Shown: one piece after another, positions 1 through 5,780 of the stretch | Layout: each line of letters opens with the position of its first letter | Numbering within the stretch: position 1 is the stretch's first letter | Source: a bacterium | GTDB lineage: Bacteria; Actinomycetota; Acidimicrobiia; Acidimicrobiales; Ilumatobacteraceae | Length of the DNA: 5,780 nucleotides | Assembly: GCA_029978815.1 (NCBI GenBank) | Contig: JAPOIQ010000089.1 | Span: forward strand, 1 to 5,780 | Direction: 5' to 3' | Made by a program: the position numbers and the translations under genes | Notes under the pieces: generated by a model | Databases searched by the model: none | The model's input: only the letters and a program-made list of their open reading frames with translations | Told to the model about the DNA's origin: nothing

Positions 1-28
1 AATACTCCCCTCGTGCGATGTGAACATC

Positions 29-40
29 GGTGACATCACC
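29..40. promoter_or_regulatory. Short perfect dyad, possible operator
   Basis: GGTGA-CA-TCACC is a perfect inverted repeat with 5-bp arms and a 2-bp centre, 36 bp upstream of the likely ATG of the small membrane protein gene. A weak -10-like hexamer (TACGCT, 41-46) follows directly, so a repressor-type operator is conceivable. No convincing -35 is seen. Arms this short are expected several times by chance in a window of this size, so this is a weak call. The rest of bases 1-64 shows no recognisable gene; frames 1 and 3 could each hold the last few codons of an upstream gene, ending at 33 or 23. Confidence 0.2.
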
Positions 41-64
41 TACGCTCAAACCGTGATCGCCCGT

Positions 65-70
65 GAGGAA
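65..70 (+). promoter_or_regulatory. Ribosome binding site of the small membrane protein gene
   Basis: GAGGAA lies 6 nt before the ATG at 77. It decides the start: the upstream in-frame GTG at 20 has no purine-rich stretch before it, and starting there would add 19 residues that do not resemble an N-terminal extension of a membrane protein. Confidence 0.6.
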
Positions 71-76
71 ATAGCC

Positions 77-253
77 ATGAACGTGTTGGCCCACCAAGGC
101 GGTTGGGACGAACTTCTCTTGATCGCCGTTCCGATCGTGATCATCGTCGGTTTGCTTGCTGTTGTGAAACGCCGGGTTGAGCGAGCCGCTGCAAAAGTGC
201 AGTCGATGTCAGAACCCTCAATCTCGTCTGATTCCAGCACCGATATCGCGTAA
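77..253 (+). CDS. Small single-pass membrane protein, function unknown
   Basis: This 58-residue protein starts at the ATG at 77, chosen for its good Shine-Dalgarno. The N-terminus contains HQGGWDE (residues 6-12), followed by one hydrophobic helix at about 13-30 (mostly L, I, V, with a Pro at 19). A basic stretch (KRRVER, 31-36) and a Ser-rich acidic tail follow. The positive charges after the helix predict N-out, C-in topology. The HQGGWDE-plus-helix pattern looks to me like a short conserved membrane protein of Acidimicrobiia and related actinobacteria, but this is from memory and no function is known to me. Its last 36 bp overlap the 3' end of murA on the other strand. The frame is open to the left edge, so a longer protein cannot be formally excluded; a GTG at 20 would give 77 residues. 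Confidence 0.68.
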   Translation: MNVLAHQGGWDELLLIAVPIVIIVGLLAVVKRRVERAAAKVQSMSEPSISSDSSTDIA

Positions 254-1495
254 TCGCCCAACGAGATCGTCGTATCCGCGATCGATGTGGCCAACTCCGC
301 TAATTGTTGTGATGCCATCCGCAGCAAGTCCCGCAACGACAAGCGCTGCGCCAGCTCGAATATCATGCGCCGTGACCGAGGCACCCTGCAGCCGAGGTAC
401 CCCTCTTATCTCGGCGTGATGCTCATGCATCCTGATCTTCGCTCCGAGCGCCTGTAATTCATCGACGTACTTAAATCGGCCGGGGTAGAGATTCTCGGTC
501 ACAACCGCAGACCCGTCAGCAACCGAGAGCATCGCAATGACTAACGGTTTGTAGTCGGTTGCAACCCCCGGGTACGGCAGCGTTTGTACGTCAACGGCGG
601 CAAGCCGCTTCGAAGCTGCGACCCGGAGGCCACCGCCATCGAGATCAGAGAAGGTGAGGCCCATCTCACTGCAGCGACGCAAAAACATCTGCATGTCATT
701 GCGTTGGGCATCAACCATGTCAACCTCACCGCCAGCAACAGCGACCGATGCAATGTATGTCGCTGCCTGAATTCGGTCTGGAACCACGCGATGCGAAGCA
801 GAATGCAAACCGCCGCGGGAAACGCCGGTAATCCGAAGGGTTGATTCTCCTATTCCCTCGATTTGTGCTCCCATTGCAACAAGAAAGTTGCAGAGGTCCG
901 CTACCTCGGGTTCTCGCGCTGCGCCATAGATGGTCGTAACACCATCAGCAAACACCGCTGCAGAAACGAGATTTTCTGTCGCTCCAACACTCGGAAATGA
1001 AAAGCGAATATCTGCTCCCCGAAGACGAGGAGCGTTCACCGTGAGGATTCCAGCATCGAATCGACAGGTTGCCCCCATCGCCTCGAGACCCGAAATGTGC
1101 ATATCGATTGGCCGCAATCCAAAGTCATCCCCACCGGGAAGAGCAATCTGGATGTTGCCGAATCGGGCAACGAGTGGCCCTAACAAATTGATTGATGCCC
1201 GCAATCGACCGGCGAGTTCAGCGGACACCTCCGTTGACAACTCTCCTTCGTGGCGGATGACGAGCGAACCGTCGCCCGCTGATTCAACGGTAGAACCGAT
1301 CGATCGAAGTAGTTGCGACATGATGTCGACATCAATGATTCCCGGCACATTGGTCAACGTAAATTCGCCATCAGCGAGAACCGTCGCCGCCATGAGTTTC
1401 AACACCGAGTTCTTTGCGCCGGGTACACGGACTTCGCCCTCAAGCGGGCCGTCGTGGTCGATGCGGATGACGGGTTCAGCTTCGCCTCCCGTCAT
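218..1495 (-). CDS. murA: UDP-N-acetylglucosamine 1-carboxyvinyltransferase (Asp-type MurA)
   Basis: MurA transfers enolpyruvate from PEP to the 3'-OH of UDP-GlcNAc, the first committed cytoplasmic step of peptidoglycan synthesis. The 425-residue product matches the usual length of about 420. It has the N-terminal VPGAKNS motif (substrate-binding Lys28-Asn29), the active-site loop LPGGDDFGLRPID (119-131), a PDRIQA segment, PYPGVATDYKP with the expected catalytic-region Asp, and the C-terminal DIRAGAALV and HIDRGY segments, so both inverted alpha/beta domains are complete. In the loop, the position of E. coli Cys115 is Asp123 (codon 1127-1129). This is known from Mycobacterium tuberculosis and Chlamydia and is linked to fosfomycin insensitivity. 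The ATG at 1495 is preceded by AGGA at 5 nt. The open frame runs on to 1591, but the 32 extra residues do not resemble MurA. Its promoter must lie within or beyond the 5' end of the divergent transporter gene. Confidence 0.96.
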   Translation of the reverse strand: MTGGEAEPVIRIDHDGPLEGEVRVPGAKNSVLKLMAATVLADGEFTLTNVPGIIDVDIMSQLLRSIGSTVESAGDGSLVIRHEGELSTEVSAELAGRLRASINLLGPLVARFGNIQIALPGGDDFGLRPIDMHISGLEAMGATCRFDAGILTVNAPRLRGADIRFSFPSVGATENLVSAAVFADGVTTIYGAAREPEVADLCNFLVAMGAQIEGIGESTLRITGVSRGGLHSASHRVVPDRIQAATYIASVAVAGGEVDMVDAQRNDMQMFLRRCSEMGLTFSDLDGGGLRVAASKRLAAVDVQTLPYPGVATDYKPLVIAMLSVADGSAVVTENLYPGRFKYVDELQALGAKIRMHEHHAEIRGVPRLQGASVTAHDIRAGAALVVAGLAADGITTISGVGHIDRGYDDLVGRLRDIGAGIRRD

Positions 1496-1500
1496 ATCCG

Positions 1501-1504
1501 TCCT
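1501..1504 (-). promoter_or_regulatory. Ribosome binding site of murA
   Basis: On the minus strand AGGA, followed by 5 nt (CGGAT), precedes the ATG at 1495-1493. It supports this start over upstream in-frame candidates, and the predicted N-terminus then matches known MurA proteins, which begin about 20-27 residues before the VPGAKN motif. Confidence 0.6.
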
Positions 1505-1530
1505 GTCATGTGGCACTGCAACAGTATGCT
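1503..1530 (+). promoter_or_regulatory. Candidate leaderless promoter of the MFS gene
   Basis: CTGTCA (1503-1508) matches TTGACA at 4 of 6 positions. After a 16-bp spacer, TATGCT (1525-1530) matches TATAAT at 4 of 6. The hexamer sits at -12 to -7 relative to the GTG at 1537, the geometry of the TANNNT boxes of actinobacterial leaderless genes. No Shine-Dalgarno precedes that GTG, which agrees with a leaderless message. The element overlaps the murA ribosome binding site on the other strand, so the two genes' expression could interfere. This is inference from spacing only. Confidence 0.4.
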
Positions 1531-1536
1531 CCCGCC

Positions 1537-3066
1537 GTGACGGTAACTCGGGGCACTCAAACAGTGACACGGTCGTGGGCACATAACCCACACACCCGCG
1601 AAGTGCTCACCGCTTCAAGAAATGATGTTCTGCAAGAGGCCCCGCCAACCATTGATGACGATGGGAACCACACATTTTCTATAGCCGAGGGACCGTTTTC
1701 GCTTTGGGAGCGTCGTGTCACCATGACCGACGACACCATCACCGAACACACCTCCTATCGAATCGACATCCCATGGTTTGGCTGGGTATTCGCACTCCCC
1801 ATTCTTCGCTTCGTGCGACGTTCTGGCTCGGCCAACCCGGCAACCAGTTCACCCATCGGGAAGGTTCCGTGGTGGGCTCCACCCGATCGCCTGAACGCTC
1901 GTCAAGTCATGATCCTCGGACTGCTTGCGGCAGCCGCAATGAGTTCGGCGTTTACCAACACGGTCTTTACCCAAACCGTCACCTTTGCTGCGGATGATTT
2001 CGGTGTTGGCAACACCGGCGTCGGAATTGCTGGAGCGCTCGTTCGTGCAGGCATTCTCATCACCATTCCACTAGCAATTGCGGGCGACCGCGTCGGGCGT
2101 CGAAAAGTTGTCGTTGCCATGGCGTGGGCAGCACCGATCGTTACTGCCACTGGCGCCCTCGCTCCAAACTTTCCGCTACTTGTTGCAACCCAAAGCATCG
2201 GCCGACCGTTGGGTCTTGCCCTCGACTTCCTCATCGCTGTCATCGCGGCCGAGGAGATGCCGCGAGGCTCACGCGCCTACGCCGTCGGAATTATGGCGAT
2301 GGCGAGTGGTCTAGGAGCAGGAGTTGCCGTTACGGCACTGCCCCTCACCGATATCAGCCCATCGGGATGGCGGTGGGTTTTCGCCATCACTCTTGTCTGG
2401 CTCGTGATTGCGGTCGACATCGCTCGGCGATTACCCGAATCGAAGCGGTTTACCCAGCCACACGCTGAACATATTCCGCTTCACCGCCGAAGGTTCTTCA
2501 CTCTTGCTGCGATTCTCGTTGGGGTCAATCTCCTCGTCGCCCCGGCAAGTTTCTTTCAAAACCGCTATCTCAGCGAAGTCCGGCACCTTTCTGGCTCGGC
2601 TATTGCCCTGTTCAGTCTTGCCACCGCGACGCCTGCGGCACTCGGACTCATCATCGGTGGGCGTGCTGCTGATCGGAGGGGCCGTCGACGTCTCATCGCG
2701 CTTTCACTGCCATTCGCTGCGTTACTGATTGTCGCATCGTTCAGTATCGGAGGAGCCCCGATGTGGATCACTGCATTTGGAGGTGGGTTACTCGGAGGTG
2801 TTGCGTACCCGGCGCTCGCCGTCTATCGCGCCGAACTGTTCCCGACCGGTAATAGAAGTCGGGCTGCAGGCCTCTTGACTGTCGCAGCACTTCTCGGTGG
2901 GATTGGCGGTCTGCTCGGCGCCGGAGCCCTACTTGATCAAGGCTGGGACTACCGGTCGGTGATGGGCGTGCTCATGGTTGGCCAACTCATTGCGGTGGTC
3001 CTCGTCCTTACCGGACTTCCTGAAACAGCCCAGCGAGAACTCGAAGACATCAGTTCTGATGAGTGA
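1537..3066 (+). CDS. MFS transporter with N-terminal soluble domain
   Basis: The product (509 residues from GTG 1537) is a major facilitator superfamily carrier of the inner membrane; its substrate cannot be told. The carrier part starts after WWAPPDRL (112-119) and has about twelve hydrophobic segments. The MFS signature in the loop between helices 2 and 3 is GDRVGRR (183-189), and the pseudo-symmetric copy after helix 8 is GGRAADRRGRRR (374-385). Most MFS proteins lack the first ~110 residues. These hold a charged, beta-rich-looking stretch (EGPFSLWERRV and TITEHTSYRI) ending in IPWFGWVFALP, which reminds me of the C-terminal half of an SRPBCC/polyketide-cyclase-like domain; that resemblance is tentative. 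The start is uncertain: GTGs at 1510, 1537 and 1564 are in frame, none has a good Shine-Dalgarno, and 1537 is preferred because of the -10-like box. The gene diverges from murA and converges on the J-domain gene 18 bp away. Confidence 0.88.
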   Translation: MTVTRGTQTVTRSWAHNPHTREVLTASRNDVLQEAPPTIDDDGNHTFSIAEGPFSLWERRVTMTDDTITEHTSYRIDIPWFGWVFALPILRFVRRSGSANPATSSPIGKVPWWAPPDRLNARQVMILGLLAAAAMSSAFTNTVFTQTVTFAADDFGVGNTGVGIAGALVRAGILITIPLAIAGDRVGRRKVVVAMAWAAPIVTATGALAPNFPLLVATQSIGRPLGLALDFLIAVIAAEEMPRGSRAYAVGIMAMASGLGAGVAVTALPLTDISPSGWRWVFAITLVWLVIAVDIARRLPESKRFTQPHAEHIPLHRRRFFTLAAILVGVNLLVAPASFFQNRYLSEVRHLSGSAIALFSLATATPAALGLIIGGRAADRRGRRRLIALSLPFAALLIVASFSIGGAPMWITAFGGGLLGGVAYPALAVYRAELFPTGNRSRAAGLLTVAALLGGIGGLLGAGALLDQGWDYRSVMGVLMVGQLIAVVLVLTGLPETAQRELEDISSDE

Positions 3067-3084
3067 TCGGGTAGCACTGCCAGT

Positions 3085-3780
3085 TCAGGTTTTCGTAAGG
3101 ATGCGTCTGGCCTCCGCTAATTCTCGAATAGCCGCACTTGCCCCTTCATGCGCTGCCCCGTGATCTGGATGCACGTTCCTCATCTGCTGTCGATACCGAC
3201 GAGAAACTTCTCTTGAAGACGGTTCTTTCTCTGATTCTGGAAATCCGAGACGTTCCAAGGCCCACGCCCTCGGATCAGCGAGAGCAGCAAGCGACGAACT
3301 TTGCGCCCCAGCCAAAAAAGCCACCATTGCAGGACCAATCGGTCCTTTCCAACGCAGGGCGTTCGTCAGAACCTCCGCAATCGGCCCTCGATGTTGCTGG
3401 TCGATGCGCTCAACTGCGTAGATCGCCCCCAGCACTTGCGCGAGGTCTCCTCCACGATCAGCAAATTCGAATGACATTTCGTCACCCTCGCCGATGAGTC
3501 GGTGTGTGCTCGATGCGAGACCGTGTCGATCGACTTGGTAGCGATTACGCATCCGTGGCTGCAGAATTCGGCGGCCGTCGCCAACATCACGGATGAGGTG
3601 TTTAAGGCCGATGTGGTCATCGCTACTGAGTTCGCGGGCGTGTTTCGCGATAACGGCTCCGAGGAGGATTCCTCCAAGCCCTGGAGCAGGCTCGACGGGA
3701 AGGACGATATTGCCGAGCGCCACTCGACGTGTGGGCTGGGCCTGCCGAGAATGGAAGATTTCCAGTTCTGCGAGCAACAT
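3085..3780 (-). CDS. Protein with C-terminal J-domain (DnaJ-like)
   Basis: The 231-residue product ends in a J-domain-like segment (about 160-231). This opens with DPRAWALERLGF, continues with a basic helix SRRYRQQMRNV and has the invariant HPD (204-206, His codon 3169-3171), then a final helix IRELAEARRIL. J-domains stimulate ATP hydrolysis by DnaK-type Hsp70, so a co-chaperone role is implied for the protein. No Gly/Phe-rich or zinc-finger region is present, so this is not classical DnaJ. The N-terminal ~150 residues (FHSRQAQPTRRVALG, then PAPGLGGILLG, then QPRMRNRYQVDRHG) form a domain I cannot name; I believe similar proteins occur in Acidimicrobiia. The start is ATG 3780, as the FHSR motif then lies near the N-terminus; ATG 3804 would add eight residues, and neither has a Shine-Dalgarno. 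An in-frame stop at 3808-3810 rules out longer forms. Confidence 0.8.
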   Translation of the reverse strand: MLLAELEIFHSRQAQPTRRVALGNIVLPVEPAPGLGGILLGAVIAKHARELSSDDHIGLKHLIRDVGDGRRILQPRMRNRYQVDRHGLASSTHRLIGEGDEMSFEFADRGGDLAQVLGAIYAVERIDQQHRGPIAEVLTNALRWKGPIGPAMVAFLAGAQSSSLAALADPRAWALERLGFPESEKEPSSREVSRRYRQQMRNVHPDHGAAHEGASAAIRELAEARRILTKT

Positions 3781-3783
3781 GAA

Positions 3784-3805
3784 GATGAGCGTAGCGAGGC
3801 TCATC
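3784..3805. repeat. Inverted repeat at the start of the J-domain gene
   Basis: GATGAGC (3784-3790) and GCTCATC (3799-3805) are perfect 7-bp inverted arms around an 8-nt loop. In the minus-strand message the hairpin would end 3 nt before the ATG at 3780 and would include the alternative ATG at 3804. It occupies the place where a ribosome binding site should be, so it could limit translation initiation or be a protein-binding dyad. There is no T-run after it, so it is not a typical intrinsic terminator. Confidence 0.45.
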
Positions 3806-3810
3806 GACTA

Positions 3811-3855
3811 CGTCGTTTTGTGCTCCGTCGTTTTGTGCTCCGTCGTTTTGTGCCC
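3811..3855. repeat. Three tandem copies of a 15-bp unit
   Basis: The unit CGTCGTTTTGTGCTC occupies 3811-3825 and 3826-3840 exactly, and 3841-3855 with one change (T to C at unit position 14). No fourth copy is visible on either side. The array fills most of the 80-bp gap between the stop of the duplicated-domain gene (3861) and the start of the J-domain gene (3780). Read on the minus strand, each unit holds GAGCACAAAACGACG, so the copies lie one and a half helical turns apart. It may be a set of binding sites or a replication-slippage tract; nothing in the sequence decides between these. Confidence 0.9.
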
Positions 3856-3860
3856 CGAAC

Positions 3861-4568
3861 TCACACCCAAGGACGACAGAGGTCTCGGACCTCACGAGCC
3901 GCGATCGAGATATGTTCAGGATCAAACGGCTCTTCGGTAAACGAACCTGCGAGTTGCTGTACCGCAGAGAAGACCGCTAGCCACGTATTGCGAGCCACTC
4001 CGTAGGGAGGGGACGTTTCTGAGAGTTGTGGCACAAGATCGAAGAGTTGCATTCGCGCCGTTGCATCATCGACCGATCGGGCGAGATTGTCACCAATCGA
4101 GAAGAGCGTGTTCAGAGCCCCATCGGGAGCAGAACTATCAAGAACGGCGAGGTCGCCAGATTCGATTGCATCAAGCAACTCGTCAACATCGTCTCCAGCA
4201 TCACTTGCCACGAACAGGGAGTCACCTTCCCAACGATGGGGTATCTCTCCGGCGATGAGCTGTTCGTTCAGAACACCCAGCTCTGATAGAGACCATTCTT
4301 CGAGCTGAAATTCAATCGTTTCCTCATCATCATCGAGCGGAACCGGAAACGGCCCGATTTCTCGCTCCAACCGCTCAAAAATGTCATCGGTTGCATCTTC
4401 AGCATCCTCTGGAATAACTAGTTCGTTCTCGCGCCACGCATGAGGAATTGAGGCCGCGGCAAGTGATTCGACAAGGGCGCTTCGCTGATCAGCATCCCAT
4501 ACCGTCAAGTCATAAAAGACGTTGACAGCGTCATCGCTATTCGCATCAAACTCTTGCTGATCGGTCAC
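3861..4568 (-). CDS. Acidic hypothetical protein with two 68-residue-period repeats
   Basis: I do not recognise this 235-residue protein by family name. It is strongly acidic, has no signal peptide or membrane helix, and is probably cytoplasmic. Its N-terminal part is an internal duplication with a constant offset of 68 residues: Trp24/Trp92, Leu32/Leu100, Leu36/Leu104, IPHxW (41-45 and 109-113), Leu50/Leu118 and Asp61/Asp129 all align without a gap. Each unit (about 18-68 and 86-136) reads as strand, helix, strand, helix, as in small ferredoxin-like or regulatory binding domains. The remaining ~95 residues are mostly helical and differ from the repeats. The start is GTG 4568; AAGG lies 7 nt before it as a weak Shine-Dalgarno. 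It lies 36 bp after the S9 peptidase gene and upstream of the J-domain gene on the same strand. Its role is unknown. Confidence 0.82.
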   Translation of the reverse strand: MTDQQEFDANSDDAVNVFYDLTVWDADQRSALVESLAAASIPHAWRENELVIPEDAEDATDDIFERLEREIGPFPVPLDDDEETIEFQLEEWSLSELGVLNEQLIAGEIPHRWEGDSLFVASDAGDDVDELLDAIESGDLAVLDSSAPDGALNTLFSIGDNLARSVDDATARMQLFDLVPQLSETSPPYGVARNTWLAVFSAVQQLAGSFTEEPFDPEHISIAAREVRDLCRPWV

Positions 4569-4574
4569 GCGTTG

Positions 4575-4580
4575 ACCTTA
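4575..4580 (-). promoter_or_regulatory. Weak -10-like box or Shine-Dalgarno before the duplicated-domain gene
   Basis: On the minus strand TAAGGT lies at -12 to -7 relative to the GTG at 4568, fitting TANNNT of a leaderless promoter; its AAGG could equally serve as a weak ribosome binding site. The flanking GACC/GGTC arms (4574-4577 and 4584-4587) form a short imperfect dyad. No clear -35 is seen (TTGCAT at 4601-4596 is only 15 bp away), so co-transcription from the peptidase gene is as likely. Confidence 0.25.
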
Positions 4581-4604
4581 TCTGGTCGGCGGACTATGCA
4601 ATTT

Positions 4605-5780
4605 TCACTCAGGGAGGAATGAGTTGAGAAAAGATTCGATGAGCTCAAATTCTCGTTGTCGATGTTCGGGTTGCCGGAAACCATGCCCCGCACCCTCAAA
4701 CTCCACGTACTCAACTGCGACGCCTTGGTCTATCAACGTCTCCTGAAGCACTCGGCTCTGTTCTACCGACACGACCGGGTCGTCGGTACCGTGCATGAGA
4801 AGAAGTGGTCGCTGTATCGCAGATGCTCTACCGACCATTGACCGTTCGGCATAGCGGGGGTCTCCAACCGGCCCGATCAACGAATCGTTGTAGTGAGCTT
4901 CAAATCGATGAGTCGCACCAGCCAATGCCTCTGCATCACTAACCGGGTACAGAGCGATGCCTCCTGAAATGACTTCTGGGTAGTCGATCATTACCCCTAG
5001 TGCGGCCATGCCTCCTGAGGACGACCCCATCACAACGGTTGACGACGGTGACGACCATCCGTTCTGGTGACACTGCGAGATAACTGCGGCGACATCATCA
5101 ACGTCGTATCGACCCCAGCCGCCGCGTATCGACTGTGCAAATGAGCGGCCGTGACCAGTTGAGCCACGTGGATCCGGAATGATGACGTCCCATCCGCGCG
5201 ACTGCCAGAACGCAACACGGGGCATAAATTCAACTTGCCATTGATCAGTCGGCCCACCGTGAATGTGAACAAGACACCTCCCGCGACCAGCTGCGTACCG
5301 CCGAAATGGGATTCGAACGCCGTTACTGTCGGCTATCTCAAGAGATGGTTCGGTGAGACCAACTTCTGACCATTCGGTTACCGGCCCTGTTGCAAGTACT
5401 GATCGTTTCCAATTTGATTCAGCGAGCAATGACCCGCCCTCGCCAAGTTCGTACATCACGAGCTGGTGGGGGGTTCGAGCACCGCTGCGCAGGGCGCTGA
5501 TTCCCGCAGGGCCCCAATGCACTTGATGATGCACGCCTCTGCCGATCACCACTGACTCCCTAGAGTCAATTGATGCAACACAGAGTTCTCCAAAACCTCC
5601 GAGGTTTCGCGTGAATGCAAGATGTGATCCGTCTGGCGAAACCGCAAATGAGCGTTGCGATGCGCCCCAAGATGGGCCACCGTGTTCAGCTTCATCATCC
5701 ACCAGCACTTCGTCATCACGCCAAAGGTTCAACCATCCCGTGTCATCTCGGAGCGTGATCACTCCACGTTCAGTCGGAGT
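4605..5780 (-). CDS. S9-family serine peptidase (prolyl oligopeptidase type), 5' end missing
   Basis: The visible 391 residues are the C-terminal part of an acylaminoacyl-peptidase/dipeptidyl-peptidase-like enzyme that cleaves short peptides, probably in the cytoplasm. The first ~130 residues are the end of a beta-propeller (VSPDGSHLAF, near 47-56). The alpha/beta-hydrolase domain follows, with the oxyanion-hole segment HGGP (174-177), DPRGSTGHGRSFA (about 203-215), nucleophile Ser254 in GSSSGG (codon 5019-5021), Asp334 in HGTDDPVV (codon 4779-4781) and His366 in GAGHGF (codon 4683-4685). The triad is complete, so the enzyme should be active. The reading frame is open to the right edge. Family members are usually about 600 residues, so around 200 residues and the true start lie outside the window; the in-frame GTG at 5762 is unlikely to be the start. 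The gene may be the first of a minus-strand run with the next gene 36 bp on. Confidence 0.93.
   Translation of the reverse strand, partial: TPTERGVITLRDDTGWLNLWRDDEVLVDDEAEHGGPSWGASQRSFAVSPDGSHLAFTRNLGGFGELCVASIDSRESVVIGRGVHHQVHWGPAGISALRSGARTPHQLVMYELGEGGSLLAESNWKRSVLATGPVTEWSEVGLTEPSLEIADSNGVRIPFRRYAAGRGRCLVHIHGGPTDQWQVEFMPRVAFWQSRGWDVIIPDPRGSTGHGRSFAQSIRGGWGRYDVDDVAAVISQCHQNGWSSPSSTVVMGSSSGGMAALGVMIDYPEVISGGIALYPVSDAEALAGATHRFEAHYNDSLIGPVGDPRYAERSMVGRASAIQRPLLLMHGTDDPVVSVEQSRVLQETLIDQGVAVEYVEFEGAGHGFRQPEHRQREFELIESFLNSFLPE

Noticed and set aside
930..1586. A 218-codon open frame on the plus strand opposite murA
   Set aside because: It is fully antisense to a well-supported murA. Its protein is rich in Ser, Pro and Arg with no domain, as expected from the complementary strand of a coding region.
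1496..1591. Upstream extension of murA to a start at 1591
   Set aside because: The extra 32 residues do not resemble a MurA N-terminus, would overlap the divergent transporter gene, and a good ribosome binding site precedes the ATG at 1495.
1902..2468. Open frames in other phases inside the transporter gene
   Set aside because: They overlap a carrier with clear MFS motifs in the 1537 frame, and their own products are Arg/Ser/Pro-rich with no features.
3067..3084. Intrinsic terminator between the convergent transporter and J-domain genes
   Set aside because: Only a weak imperfect pairing (GGTAG with CTGCC, almost no loop) and no T-run are present in the 18-bp gap.
3811..3855. CRISPR-like array
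   Set aside because: The units are contiguous with no spacers, only 15 bp long, and no cas gene is present.
3502..4005. Plus-strand open frames of 167 and 115 codons across the J-domain gene start, repeat array and duplicated-domain gene end
   Set aside because: They are antisense to two supported genes. Their repeated RRFVL or VVLCS residues come only from the 15-bp tandem array.
5030..5272. 80-codon minus-strand frame within the peptidase gene
   Set aside because: It lies in a different phase from the S9 hydrolase, whose HGGP, GSSSGG, Asp and His motifs fix the true frame.

Overview
The window looks like chromosomal DNA from a moderate-GC actinobacterium. The class is probably Acidimicrobiia, judged from remembered protein style: the HQGGWDE small membrane protein, an MFS carrier with an extra N-terminal domain, and an Asp-type MurA. 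No marker gene or rRNA is present, so this placement is inference. The DNA is densely coding. I see no tRNA, rRNA, CRISPR array, insertion sequence or phage gene.

Left part (1-1536): a small one-helix membrane protein (77-253, +) runs head-on into murA (218-1495, -), and their 3' ends overlap by 36 bp. MurA makes the first committed step of peptidoglycan synthesis. It carries Asp in place of the catalytic-loop Cys, the form associated with intrinsic fosfomycin insensitivity. The first 76 bases hold no gene I can identify.

Middle (1537-3066): a major facilitator superfamily transporter is divergent from murA, with only 41 bp between start codons. It has a soluble extension of about 110 residues before the 12-helix carrier. 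A -10-like hexamer placed exactly for a leaderless GTG start suggests a leaderless transcript. It converges on the next gene with an 18-bp gap and no clear terminator.

Right part (3085-5780): three genes lie on the minus strand, in transcription order S9-family serine peptidase (5' end cut by the window edge), a 235-aa acidic protein built on a 68-residue internal duplication, and a protein with a C-terminal J-domain (HPD motif). The first two are 36 bp apart and may be co-transcribed. The last two are separated by 80 bp holding three perfect-period copies of a 15-bp tandem repeat followed by a short inverted repeat at the J-domain gene start. This is the only conspicuous non-coding structure in the window.

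Nothing here amounts to a clear new multi-gene system. The best leads are the duplicated-domain protein, the J-domain protein of unknown N-terminus, and the repeat array between them.
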